NCBI GenBank assembly: GCA_050251815.1
Contig: JBFWMB010000018.1
Coordinates: forward strand, 1-61,509
DNA: 61,509 nucleotides
Direction: 5' to 3'
Source of the DNA: GWE2-40-63 sp050251815
GTDB taxonomy: Bacteria > Bacteroidota > Bacteroidia > Bacteroidales > SZUA-534
In this document: positions 25,601 to 32,819 of the stretch, piece by piece
How the letters are laid out: each line of letters starts with the position of its first letter
Position numbering within the stretch: position 1 is the stretch's first letter
The notes under the pieces: generated by a model
Seen by the model: only the letters and a program-made list of their open reading frames with translations
Database searches by the model: none
What the model was told of the DNA's origin: nothing
Position numbers and translations under genes: made by a program

Positions 25601-26786
25601 TCAAATAAACGAAGACAATCCGGTAGCCGAATCCTATACCTTTGCAGCAAATCTGGAACCGGAACAGGAAGTTACCATTCCATTTGTAGGCCCACTCAAC
25701 TTATCATCGGTGGGAAGCTACGATATTGAGGTATGGATTCCTTTTGGACAAAGTACTTCCGAGGCTGATACCACAATAAATACCTGGGGTTATCCCGAAG
25801 TAAACCTTGGGCCGGATAAGGAATCGGTTGCTGATTCCGAGCTCCTGGATGCCGGTGAAGGGTTTTCATCCTACCTATGGAGTACCGGAGCAACCAGTAG
25901 AACCATCGAAGTTAATAACAGTGGCAGATTCTGGGTAGAAGTGGGCAATGCACAAGGATGTACCGATCGCGATACCATCAACATTTTATTCCACCCCATC
26001 AAACTGGAAATCTTCCAATATACCAGTCCTTTATTGGGTTGTGGTTCGCTGAACGACGAAGTGAAAATTATGGTAAAAAACACCGGTCTTAAGGAAGTAG
26101 CCTCTAATACTGTAATTAGTTTGGGTTACCAATTTGATGATAATGAACGGGTAAATGAAAACACACAGTTTGCCAATGCCATGCAACCCAATGCCATTCT
26201 TAGCTGGACCTTTGATGAACTGCTTGAGGAGGAAACCCCTGGAACCTATACCATTAAACTCTTCGTAGGACTCGAGAGTAACGATTTAGACACGGCTGAA
26301 TACGAACTCATTATATATGAAGAACCTGTATTTTTCGATGGACAGGATACCATTGAAGTAGCAACTTATCCGTACGAACTGAATGCCAATGTAACAGCAA
26401 GCACCTACGAATGGAGCACTGGTGCCACCAGTACCACCATCACAGTTGCTGAAGATGGAAAATATACATTGACCATTACTCAGGACAATTCGTGTACTTA
26501 TGAAGGATCGGTAATTGTGGAAAGAATAACCGGTATTGCTGATACCTGGGGAGCACTAATAACGGTATACCCGATTCCGGTGCAAAACGAATTGCTGATT
26601 GATATACCCGAGCACTTCGGAGTAGTTGACATTCAATTAAACGACCTAAACGGACAACTCCTGTACCATAACAAAAATGCCCAACTAAACCAAGTAATAT
26701 CGTTCGACAAGTGGGAACCAGGTGTGTATCTGTTGCGGATATCGAATAACGAAAAAACGATTAGCTATCAGCTAATAAAACATTAA
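19632..26786 (+). CDS. Giant T9SS-secreted multi-repeat surface protein
   Basis: A 2384-residue secreted protein. After a signal peptide (residues 1-24) there are three jelly-roll modules of the MAM/cleaved-adhesin type, at about 28-200 (EEGFENGGSIPTGW), 363-530 (FDDFESDKGWS) and 650-830 (FEDFEANNGYW). Then come about eight repeats of 150-180 residues, each a CARDB-like part (TDACxN, LEPGxxVxYTF) followed by a short SYxWSxGxxTxTIxVTxxGxYxVxVTDxNGC module. A type A T9SS sorting domain ends it (YPIPVQNELLID ... GVYLLRISNNEKTISYQLIKH region). It would cross the outer membrane by the type IX system and be attached to the surface. No catalytic motif is seen; adhesion or matrix building is likely. 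An ATG at 19626 adds two residues. Confidence 0.88.
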   Translation: MKTTHTFLFVLVLLFLSIRAAYTQTIFLEEGFENGGSIPTGWTQLKKSGDATWTFINGGEVPPGGETGLPPTAHSGSYNASFYKSSFSTHETFLISPEFSFEFAQKPELRFWHAQYSDQLPELEPDNNKFKIYYRSPQEGNTWFLLKELNDPTEGWVFDSLPIADSITNKKYTQVQLGFLGISSTVGFGSCIDDIQLIETDTVTKYIEKVYASQPNLDIIPSGSNNNPILRLRFPVQGNDGALILDSLTVTAMEQAGSVVAPNGVRLYHTTTEYFTNTTPIGTPQSFVEGKAVFGNINHELPFGNSYVWVTYDIPEDTQHEFKNVKVDAKIEANNIVVNNAYFPLSELNPNGYRLINESLFFDDFESDKGWSIVEEFQRATPIGEGGFYQNPDPTYAKSGVTVLGTDLTGLGDHHGDYEPGLSPNQYQAQTPTFDCSYFKELNIQYYRWLNVNFGDTAGIDYSLDGGLTWTRFWQSNGLIAESEWSFKQLSLSNLIDRSPSVTLRFIMGPTGASQYLSGWNIDNFALTGTFVNDDIGVTQVLDLSSGCGHVAPEPLKVVVQNFGYDATNDTLPIKYSRNNGATWVHDTVFRSIPQGDTIHFTFTNLVDFTTPGEHTLLISSNLPDDEDSRNNSTDTSIYVSPTYTLPFFEDFEANNGYWRSFGANQTWKHGAPSGDLLNKSFSGTKCWATNLSGDYPDNDSAWLESPCFDFTGIDKPIIDFMLWAGAEPANDGLSLYYSLDEGSSWNLVPTEGSYDWNWYNEPAIASLGHAGWDSVGNAWFKARQILPNDVANHDLVKFRFVFASNDTITTNGFGIDNIRLYNAPTDAGVTALVSPVTNCSLSEKEELSIQVKNFGIRPITAADTLFATLIINDELTYTDTFNVASPLAVDATATFSFSDSANMFRKKWYHIEAYTRVQGDTAYYTAGVYNDTLRDSVYVMGEPLYSIGPDIGTYDADTLVLDGGVHSVGGAPFVHYYWIYEGRPDSTATIIEDRYFGVPPFPTGEDYMTFTITVENDSGCFAFDTLLITKSQVDIGITAINGLADACINGQNHNLEVTITNHTSGGSSYTMPQDTTITVAYMLDGTAEEPTIVTESFNLPSELLPGASVNYTFDSLPVYPTDGTFTFTAYTVVNADLDYSNDTMTQEVTIHPFPVVELIADSLINMQADTLILDAGAGFASYTWNDVPGTQTFAIPNKATAWYKVEVTDVNACGTSIDSLLVISDNWQLLSMDNPITQCEPSASEQMTISFKNKSPNTYVTGYQLPATIEFNEMVINEAITLPVDLAPGESLAYTFSPVFDLSTIGTYTLKATLKPMHDSTRTDNQVSATVNIWGIKEVEIGPDTIITQRADTLLFDAGLGFQTYTWQNGSTESSFNVTEQTSTRYWVEVTDFNGCPSSRDTVQIISYDLALEELVSPEPKCDINSISNISFNLVNNGPDVIPTGEKIYFNYYLNNDTPTVYEYTLSSNLFPFQSKLVSINETFNLDPQQSYSFTVYADWNKDYFNSNDTLHSSIYQLDHPTVELGNDIYTTQADTVSFTIASGYTTYYWQDGSRASTFDVTKKYTANYWVEVRNAYGCTDADTLRIYTYDIGIASFDNLNACEVSAANEVGINLQIIGQDTLYIGQEIEVSYTFNGTTVNETITLDHTFNNLAYYPYTFTTPFAVSDTGNYSLTASVSMVDEVNTSNNGAVANFRVGPYLVALPEDIITYESSVVLDAGSGFASYAWSNGASTQSIEVTEPGNYTVTATDVNGCESSDDIAILFLNPAYDVVSITGLADSCTRSVTQNIAVQLKNNGNDTIYADSVITLQYKINSGPAVQEPYTFVADFEPGDELLIPFTTPLDLTNTDSYMVTAFLTIGGRTSSIDTVVHTFGLPQIDMPADTSTYANSLLLDAGNGFESYLWNTGELTQTKDVTEDGSYTVTVTNANNCSNTATTEVLFIKPLYHITEILGLADGCENTSSENLSFVLRNDGNDIIYADSTLTIVYQINEDNPVAESYTFAANLEPEQEVTIPFVGPLNLSSVGSYDIEVWIPFGQSTSEADTTINTWGYPEVNLGPDKESVADSELLDAGEGFSSYLWSTGATSRTIEVNNSGRFWVEVGNAQGCTDRDTINILFHPIKLEIFQYTSPLLGCGSLNDEVKIMVKNTGLKEVASNTVISLGYQFDDNERVNENTQFANAMQPNAILSWTFDELLEEETPGTYTIKLFVGLESNDLDTAEYELIIYEEPVFFDGQDTIEVATYPYELNANVTASTYEWSTGATSTTITVAEDGKYTLTITQDNSCTYEGSVIVERITGIADTWGALITVYPIPVQNELLIDIPEHFGVVDIQLNDLNGQLLYHNKNAQLNQVISFDKWEPGVYLLRISNNEKTISYQLIKH

Positions 26787-26790
26787 AAGC

Positions 26791-26815
26791 AAAAAGCCCC
26801 TTGCGGGGCTTTTTT
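26791..26815 (+). terminator. Rho-independent terminator of the giant secreted protein
   Basis: AAAAAGCCCC (26791-26800), loop TTGC and GGGGCTTTTTT (26805-26815), starting five bases after the stop codon. Confidence 0.9.
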
Positions 26816-26981
26816 CATAGTGTACTATCCTATAAATGGTTACTTTACCTAACTTTCAAATTGAAAGCAAAACCATGATTTTCGTTTCATAAAATCCTGT
26901 TATTAAATATATCGTTAAACTTCCTCCTTCCTTCCAAAATGGTTATAATTGCAGCGAAATTGAAAGCAGACACATATTGCT

Positions 26982-28301
26982 ATGAGTAAAACACCAATTG
27001 ATTTCGATACCGTTTCTACCATACTAAACCAATCAAATATTCAGGATTTAGGAAATGCTACCATTCGTGAAATTGTAAGCCTTGTCAACAAAATTGAAGA
27101 GGCTACTGGCACCCAATTTATCCGGATGGAAATGGGAGTCCCCGGACTTAAACCTCCTCAGGTAGGCGTGCAGGCTGAGATAGAAGCTTTAAAACAGGGC
27201 ATGGGCTCTGACTACCCAATGCTTGACGGAATTAAACCCCTAAAAGACGAAACCTCAAAATTTATTAAAAACTTTATGAATATTGAGATTAGTCCGGCCA
27301 ATTGCATTCCAACTGTTGGATCGATGCAGGGAGGTTATGCTGCTTTTATGCTGGTGAGCAACCTGCATAAGGAACGTGACACGGCACTGTTTATCGATCC
27401 CGGTTTTTCGGTTCAAAAAACTCAGTTCAAGGTAATGGGGCACAAATACACCAACTTTGATGTGTATAATTACCGTGGTTCAAAATTACGCAGCAAGTTG
27501 GAAGAAGTGGTAAGCAAGGGAAGTATCAACTCCATCGTCTATTCCAATCCAAACAATCCCTCATGGATTTGTTTTACCGAAGAAGAACTTAAAATTATTG
27601 GTGATATAGCCAACAAATACGATATAATCGTAATTGAAGACCTGGCTTATTTTGGTATGGATTTTCGCCGTGACCTTTCAAAACCGGGTCAACCACCTTA
27701 CCAGGCTACAGTGGCAAAGTACACCAACAATTACATGCTAATGATATCGAGTTCTAAAGCATTTAGTTATGCCGGTCAACGTTTGGGAATGGTTTGTATC
27801 TCCGATTCACTTTACTGTCGTGAATATCCTCAACTAAAGGAACGTTTTGGTGTAGCACAACTTGGCTACACCTTTGTACAGCGCCTTATTTATACTTTAA
27901 GCAGCGGAGTTTGTCATACGGCACAATACGGACTGGCAGCCATGTTTAAAGCGGCCAACGAGGGAACTTTCGATTTTGTAAACGAAGTACGCACTTACGG
28001 TGAGCGGGCTGCCATTATGAAGCGCATCTTTACTGAAAATGGTTTTAAACTGGTATACGATAAAGACATTGATCAGGAACTGGCCGATGGTTTTTACTTT
28101 ACCATATCGTATCCGGGCATGCAAAGTGGCGAGTTAATCAGAAACCTGATGTTCTATGGAATAAGTGCCATTGGATTGATTACCTGTGGCAGCGAGCGAA
28201 CCGAAGGCCTTCGGGCATGCGTGAGTCATGTTAATCCTTCACAATTTCCTGATTTGGAATTACGGGCAAAACAGTTTCATCACGATTTTCCGCTTACATA
28301 A
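26982..28301 (+). CDS. PLP-dependent class I/II aminotransferase
   Basis: A 439-residue fold-type I aminotransferase. The PLP-binding lysine is Lys259 in ISSSKAFSYAGQRLGMV; upstream are the glycine-rich GSMQGGYAAFML, the SNPNNPSW loop and VIEDLAYFGMDF with the aspartate that holds the pyridine nitrogen. It is closest in character to aspartate/aromatic-type enzymes, but the substrate cannot be set from sequence. It precedes the ferredoxin gene of the 2-oxoacid:ferredoxin oxidoreductase operon by 62 bases on the same strand. This suggests it supplies or uses the 2-oxoacids handled by that complex, for example in oxidation or reductive synthesis of branched-chain or aromatic amino acids. Confidence 0.85.
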   Translation: MSKTPIDFDTVSTILNQSNIQDLGNATIREIVSLVNKIEEATGTQFIRMEMGVPGLKPPQVGVQAEIEALKQGMGSDYPMLDGIKPLKDETSKFIKNFMNIEISPANCIPTVGSMQGGYAAFMLVSNLHKERDTALFIDPGFSVQKTQFKVMGHKYTNFDVYNYRGSKLRSKLEEVVSKGSINSIVYSNPNNPSWICFTEEELKIIGDIANKYDIIVIEDLAYFGMDFRRDLSKPGQPPYQATVAKYTNNYMLMISSSKAFSYAGQRLGMVCISDSLYCREYPQLKERFGVAQLGYTFVQRLIYTLSSGVCHTAQYGLAAMFKAANEGTFDFVNEVRTYGERAAIMKRIFTENGFKLVYDKDIDQELADGFYFTISYPGMQSGELIRNLMFYGISAIGLITCGSERTEGLRACVSHVNPSQFPDLELRAKQFHHDFPLT

Positions 28302-28363
28302 TATTTTAGCTAATTTTAAGGAATGAAAATCCTTCGATATAAATAACGCAAAAATCAAAGAAT

Positions 28364-28588
28364 ATGGCAAAAGTCAGAGGAGCTATTGAAGTTAACATTG
28401 AAAAGTGCAAAGGTTGCGGAGTATGCGTAACTGCCTGCCCTACCAATGTAATTCAATTAGCCAAACAAGTAAATGGAAAAGGATACAATTATGCGTACAT
28501 GGAAAATCCGGAAGCTTGTACCGGTTGCGCCAATTGTGCCCTGGTTTGTCCCGATACAGTAATTGAAGTATACCGGGTAAAAGTTTAG
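28364..28588 (+). CDS. korD: 2-oxoacid:ferredoxin oxidoreductase, ferredoxin (delta) subunit
   Basis: A 74-residue two-cluster ferredoxin. The ligands are CKGCGVCVTACP and CTGCANCALVCP, the classic 2[4Fe-4S] pattern. It is the first subunit gene of a four-subunit 2-oxoacid:ferredoxin oxidoreductase, followed after 26 bases by the alpha subunit. It takes electrons from the thiamine-diphosphate site and passes them to external ferredoxin. The symbol follows the Kor (2-oxoglutarate) naming; a VorD identity is possible. Confidence 0.88.
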   Translation: MAKVRGAIEVNIEKCKGCGVCVTACPTNVIQLAKQVNGKGYNYAYMENPEACTGCANCALVCPDTVIEVYRVKV

Positions 28589-28614
28589 TTTTAAGAAATA
28601 AAAAACATAATGCA

Positions 28615-29703
28615 ATGGGTGAATTAAAATTAATGAAAGGGAATGAGGTAATAGCCGAAGCGGCCATCCGTTATGGAGCCGATGGTTATTTTGGATACCC
28701 GATTACCCCTCAATCCGAAATTATGGAAACACTTATGGCTCAAAAACCGTGGGAAACTACAGGAATGGTGGTTCTCCAGGCTGAAAGCGAAGTGGCTTCC
28801 ATTAACATGTTATATGGTGGTGCTGCCTGCGGAAAGCGGGTAATGACTTCGTCGTCGAGTCCCGGACTCAGTTTAATGCTGGAAGGTGTTAGTTATTTAG
28901 CCGGTGCTGAACTCCCCTGCCTGCTGGTTAATGTGGTTCGTGGGGGACCAGGCCTGGGTACCATTCAGCCATCACAGGCCGACTACTTTCAGGCAACCAA
29001 AGGTGGTGGCCATGGCGACTACCAGATTATTGTACTGGCTCCTGCATCCGTTCAGGAAATGAACGACTTTGTAGGTTTGGGCTTCGATTTGGCCTTTAAA
29101 TACCGCATTCCATCGCTTATTCTTTCCGACGGAGTAATTGGACAGATGATGGAAAAAGTGGAAGTGGGCGATTACAAACCCCGCTGGACAGATGAAGAAA
29201 TTCAAAAAATTAGCGGAAGCTGGGCTACCACAGGTAAAACCAAAAATCGCGAACGCCACATTGCAACCTCGCTCGATTTGCAGGCTGAAAAAATGGAAGA
29301 ACACAACCACAAACTTCAGGCAAAATATCGCGAGATTGAAAAAAACGAAGTGCGTTACGAAGAATTCCAGACCGATGATGCAGAATACTTGTTGGTGGCT
29401 TATGGTTCCTCAGCACGCATCTGCCAAAAAACTATAAGTGTTTTACGCCAGAAAGGTGTTAAAGTAGGACTGCTTCGTCCAATAACGGTGTGGCCTTTCC
29501 CAAGCCAACGAATTGCCGAACTGGCCAAGCAGGTTAAAGGAATGCTGTCGGTTGAAATGAGTGCCGGACAAATGGTTATGGACGTGAAACTCGCTGTTAA
29601 CGGAAAAATACCCGTAGCCCATTTTGGACGCTATGGTGGAGTAGTTCATTCGCCCGGCGAAGTAGTTGAAGCGTTTGAAAAACAATTTTTAGGAGGAAAA
29701 TAA
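28615..29703 (+). CDS. korA: 2-oxoacid:ferredoxin oxidoreductase, alpha subunit
   Basis: A 362-residue alpha subunit carrying the pyrimidine-type (PYR) and transketolase C-terminal domains of the KorA/VorB family. Visible are KGNEVIAEAAIRYG, GYPITPQSEIMETL (substrate threonine), VLQAESEVASINMLYG, TSSSSPGLSLMLEG and the hinge RGGPGLGTIQPSQAD. The second domain includes LVAYGSSARICQK and KVGLLRPITVWPFP. It cleaves a 2-oxoacid with CoA to an acyl-CoA plus reduced ferredoxin, or runs in reverse. The gene begins with ATG and overlaps no neighbour, ending two bases before korB. Whether the natural substrate is 2-oxoglutarate or a branched-chain 2-oxoacid cannot be settled by eye. Confidence 0.9.
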   Translation: MGELKLMKGNEVIAEAAIRYGADGYFGYPITPQSEIMETLMAQKPWETTGMVVLQAESEVASINMLYGGAACGKRVMTSSSSPGLSLMLEGVSYLAGAELPCLLVNVVRGGPGLGTIQPSQADYFQATKGGGHGDYQIIVLAPASVQEMNDFVGLGFDLAFKYRIPSLILSDGVIGQMMEKVEVGDYKPRWTDEEIQKISGSWATTGKTKNRERHIATSLDLQAEKMEEHNHKLQAKYREIEKNEVRYEEFQTDDAEYLLVAYGSSARICQKTISVLRQKGVKVGLLRPITVWPFPSQRIAELAKQVKGMLSVEMSAGQMVMDVKLAVNGKIPVAHFGRYGGVVHSPGEVVEAFEKQFLGGK

Positions 29704-29705
29704 TC

Positions 29706-30515
29706 ATGGCTGATATAGATATTAAAGACATCATAAAAAAGGAAAACCTGGTTTACAGTAAATCAAAAATCCTTACCGACAATGAAATGCACTATTGTCC
29801 GGGTTGTAGCCATGGCACTTCGCACAAGTTGGTGGCTGAAGTTATTGAAGAAATGGGTATTCAGGAGAAAACCATCGGTATTTCTCCCGTTGGATGCTCG
29901 GTTTTAGCTTACAATTACCTCGACATTGACTGGCAACAAGCGGCTCACGGACGCGCACCGGCACTAGCTACTGCAGCAAAACGCCTGATGCCCGATCATT
30001 ATGTGTTTACTTATCAGGGCGATGGCGACCTGGCCTCTATTGGTACGGCTGAAATTCTACACGCCTGCAACCGTGGTGAAAACATTACCGTAGTTTTTGT
30101 TAATAATGCCATTTATGGAATGACTGGTGGCCAAATGGCTCCCACCACGTTGATTGGAATGCCTACTGCAACCAGTCCTTACGGACGCGAAGCTGCCCTT
30201 CACGGATTTCCGCTGAAAATTACCGAATTAATTGCCCAATTACCGGGAGTTGCTTACGTTACCCGTCAAAGTGTTCACACACCGGCAGCGGTACGTAAAG
30301 CAAAAAAGGCCATCAGAAAAGGCTTCGAGAATCAGGAAAAAAAGATTGGCACTTCGTTTATCGAGATTGTATCAACCTGTTCCTCAGGATGGAAGCTATC
30401 GCCGGTAGCTTCGAACCAATGGATGGAAGAACACATGTTCAAATTCTATCCGCTGGGCGATTTAAAAGATGCCGAAAGAGACAATGAGGCTGATTACAAA
30501 AAATACATTGAATAA
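29706..30515 (+). CDS. korB: 2-oxoacid:ferredoxin oxidoreductase, beta (TPP-binding) subunit
   Basis: A 269-residue thiamine-diphosphate subunit. CPGCSHGTSHKL near residue 30 and the TPP-binding segment GDGDLASIGTAEILHACNRGENITVVFVNN (aspartate-glycine start, double-asparagine end) are present, with YGMTGGQMAPTT after it. It pairs with the alpha subunit to build the active site. It starts two bases after the alpha gene ends, which indicates coupled translation. Confidence 0.92.
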   Translation: MADIDIKDIIKKENLVYSKSKILTDNEMHYCPGCSHGTSHKLVAEVIEEMGIQEKTIGISPVGCSVLAYNYLDIDWQQAAHGRAPALATAAKRLMPDHYVFTYQGDGDLASIGTAEILHACNRGENITVVFVNNAIYGMTGGQMAPTTLIGMPTATSPYGREAALHGFPLKITELIAQLPGVAYVTRQSVHTPAAVRKAKKAIRKGFENQEKKIGTSFIEIVSTCSSGWKLSPVASNQWMEEHMFKFYPLGDLKDAERDNEADYKKYIE

Positions 30516-30533
30516 CCTGCAAATCTGAAAGTT

Positions 30534-31085
30534 ATGACCGAAGAGATTATAATAGCTGGTTTTGGTGGACAAGGCGTACTGTCGATGGGTAAAATATTGG
30601 CCTATTCGGGAGTTATGCAAAATCAGGAAGTAAGTTGGATGCCCAGTTATGGACCTGAAATGCGTGGTGGTACAGCCAATGTTACCGTAATCATCAGCGA
30701 TGAGCGCATTAGCTCACCCATTATTCATGAGTTTGATACTGCCATCATCCTGAATCAGCAGTCGCTCGATAAATTTGAAAAAAGCGTTAAGCCAGGCGGT
30801 TTGTTGCTTTTCGACCCCAATGGAATAACCCGTCCACCCCAACGGAAAGACATCAATGTTTATTCCATCGAAGGTGCTGAAGAAGCAGCCAAAATGGGTA
30901 ATCCAAAAACGTTTAACATGATTGTTATGGGTGCCTATATTAAAATACGCCCCATTGTTAAAATGGAAAACGTAAAAAAAGGCCTTGAAAAGTCACTGCC
31001 TGAGCGACACCACAAATTAATACCCATGAACCTTGATGCTATTCAGGTGGGCATGGAGAAAGTTGCTAAGTTTGCTGTGAATTAA
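30534..31085 (+). CDS. korC: 2-oxoacid:ferredoxin oxidoreductase, gamma subunit
   Basis: A 183-residue gamma subunit, the catalytic domain EKR family. It shows IIIAGFGGQGVLSMGKILAY, then SWMPSYGPEMRGGTANVTVI and a late NMIVMGAYIK. It binds CoA and joins the alpha/beta core in the four-subunit enzyme. It is the last gene of the operon and is closed by the terminator at 31105-31140. Confidence 0.92.
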   Translation: MTEEIIIAGFGGQGVLSMGKILAYSGVMQNQEVSWMPSYGPEMRGGTANVTVIISDERISSPIIHEFDTAIILNQQSLDKFEKSVKPGGLLLFDPNGITRPPQRKDINVYSIEGAEEAAKMGNPKTFNMIVMGAYIKIRPIVKMENVKKGLEKSLPERHHKLIPMNLDAIQVGMEKVAKFAVN

Positions 31086-31104
31086 AAAAGCAGTAATGAT
31101 ATAA

Positions 31105-31140
31105 AAAAAAGAGCCGGATTTTGAATTCCGGCTCTTTTTT
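31105..31140. terminator. Bidirectional terminator between korC and the plug-domain protein
   Basis: AAAAAAGAGCCGGA (31105-31118) pairs perfectly with TCCGGCTCTTTTTT (31127-31140) around an 8-base loop. A-runs and T-runs on both sides make it usable for both convergent transcripts; the minus-strand gene ends at 31141. Confidence 0.9.
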
Positions 31141-32814
31141 TTATTGTACTATAAATGACGCTGTATCACAAACCACCATCCCATCAGGAGAAATACCATA
31201 CAACTGTACCATAAATTTTCCGGGTAAATCGCCGACATTAAAGGTTAGTTCAGAAAGACTATCCGCATCAGAACCTAACACGCTCCAATAAAGGGTATTG
31301 CGCATTATGGGTTCGTTGTCAGGAACTAGCTGGTCGTAATTATAAGCCTGCTGTTCTGAAAACAACTGATAATTGAAAAACAATCCCGATTTGGGAAGCT
31401 CCATACCGGCCAAATCCCCCTCTGTTGAAAAAATATTTACAATACCTCCATAAGTTAAATCACCCTTAATGTAGGGTTTATTCAAGATTTCAATACGTTC
31501 AATTCGCTTGGGAGAAACCTCGAGCAGCTTATCAATTTCGGTAACAATAATGTTGTCGATTAATATCAGGGGTGGGTAAACCAATAGATCAGCAGCAGCC
31601 CCCAATACCTGAATCGTTGGTTTTCCATTATCAGTCCGGATAGATGCCTGAGGAATTAATTCGTAAAAATAGTCTTTCAGCGTAGGTAAAGGAATGTACT
31701 CCGACATTACAATGTTCATTGTGGGTTCAGCGTAATACTGCTCGGCAGTTTCGCGCTTTGGTAATGTTTCCTGGCTTTTATTCGCATCAAACTGTTTTTC
31801 AATAACTCCAATTTTTATACTACGCAATAATTCCATTTTATTTAGAGCATCCAGATTCAATGGAAGAAATGGCAGTTTTACTGCTTTGTTGCAAAAGTCG
31901 TTATCAACCTTAATTTCAGCCAACGTATTATTCGATATAATAAGAATTTCTTTTGAACCTGTTTGATTTCCCAGATTAACATTAAACTTTCCGTTTTCAT
32001 TACTTACAACCGACAGATTTTGTGAGTGATTGGCAATTAACGAAACACTAACCATTTGATTCGGCATAGGCTCCTTAGTTTTAATATTAACCAAAGTTCC
32101 AGAGATACTCACTCCCCTGGTTTCAGGAGAAAATAATAATTCAAAACCAGAATCGGGTTGATTTGGTTTTACAATTAAACGATACGCTTCAAAAAGCGGA
32201 TTACGGGTTACATTAACAATCAAATGCCCAGATTTTACTTTATTGTCAGGCATAAATAAGACTTTTTGCTCTTCCCGCCTAGGAGTTTCGGTAGAGCCTA
32301 ATGTAAAATTATTAAGTGGGTTTATTGTAAGCGACACGGTATCGATATAAAAATCGGGGGTATAAAAAACCGGGGAAGCTACCATCTCATCAGAATTATA
32401 ATTGATTATGGTAATGGGGGTATATGCATACTGCCCAGGATTAAAATTCCGCAACCATTTGGTATAAGCTTTCAGGTAATAATTACCCGATGGCAAATCT
32501 TCGGGAATTTTGATCGCTCCAAAAGCTTTTTTGTTTTGCACCGGCAATTTTGTTTTTACTGCGGCTATTCCATCGTAGGTTATCAATTCCAAATAAGCGA
32601 CCTTACTCCATTCCTTGCTCTGTTCAGATCCTTCGAGCGAAAGATGAATAAAAAAACTAAGCTTCTCTCCCACAATGTAGGTACTTCTATCCGTTATAAT
32701 CTGAAGTGTTTCAATTACATCAGAATAATCATTCTTATCAGAAACTTGCTGACCAAACGTAAAATTATATGAGCCAGCGAATAGCAAAAACAAAACAATC
32801 TTAAAAAAATTCAT
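31141..32814 (-). CDS. Secreted MG2-like protein with barrel-less TonB plug-like domain
   Basis: A 557-residue exported protein. The ATG at 32814 (MNFFKIVLFLLFAG signal peptide ending at FGQ) is chosen over upstream starts that overlap the preceding gene. The N-terminal half has an alpha-2-macroglobulin MG2-like pattern (IITDRSTYIVGEKLSFFIHL, IPEDLPSGNYYLKAYTKWL). It is followed by a carboxypeptidase-regulatory-like segment (GVSISGTLVNIKTKEPMPNQ) and a plug-like segment (YPPLILIDNIIV, ISPKRIERIEIL type strands, YGGIVNIFS). No TonB-dependent barrel follows. It is the last gene of the operon with the STN receptor and the DUF4249 lipoproteins, five bases after the last lipoprotein gene. Its role is unknown; a periplasmic or surface partner of the receptor is likely. 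Confidence 0.75.
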   Translation of the reverse strand: MNFFKIVLFLLFAGSYNFTFGQQVSDKNDYSDVIETLQIITDRSTYIVGEKLSFFIHLSLEGSEQSKEWSKVAYLELITYDGIAAVKTKLPVQNKKAFGAIKIPEDLPSGNYYLKAYTKWLRNFNPGQYAYTPITIINYNSDEMVASPVFYTPDFYIDTVSLTINPLNNFTLGSTETPRREEQKVLFMPDNKVKSGHLIVNVTRNPLFEAYRLIVKPNQPDSGFELLFSPETRGVSISGTLVNIKTKEPMPNQMVSVSLIANHSQNLSVVSNENGKFNVNLGNQTGSKEILIISNNTLAEIKVDNDFCNKAVKLPFLPLNLDALNKMELLRSIKIGVIEKQFDANKSQETLPKRETAEQYYAEPTMNIVMSEYIPLPTLKDYFYELIPQASIRTDNGKPTIQVLGAAADLLVYPPLILIDNIIVTEIDKLLEVSPKRIERIEILNKPYIKGDLTYGGIVNIFSTEGDLAGMELPKSGLFFNYQLFSEQQAYNYDQLVPDNEPIMRNTLYWSVLGSDADSLSELTFNVGDLPGKFMVQLYGISPDGMVVCDTASFIVQ

Positions 32815-32819
32815 AGTTA

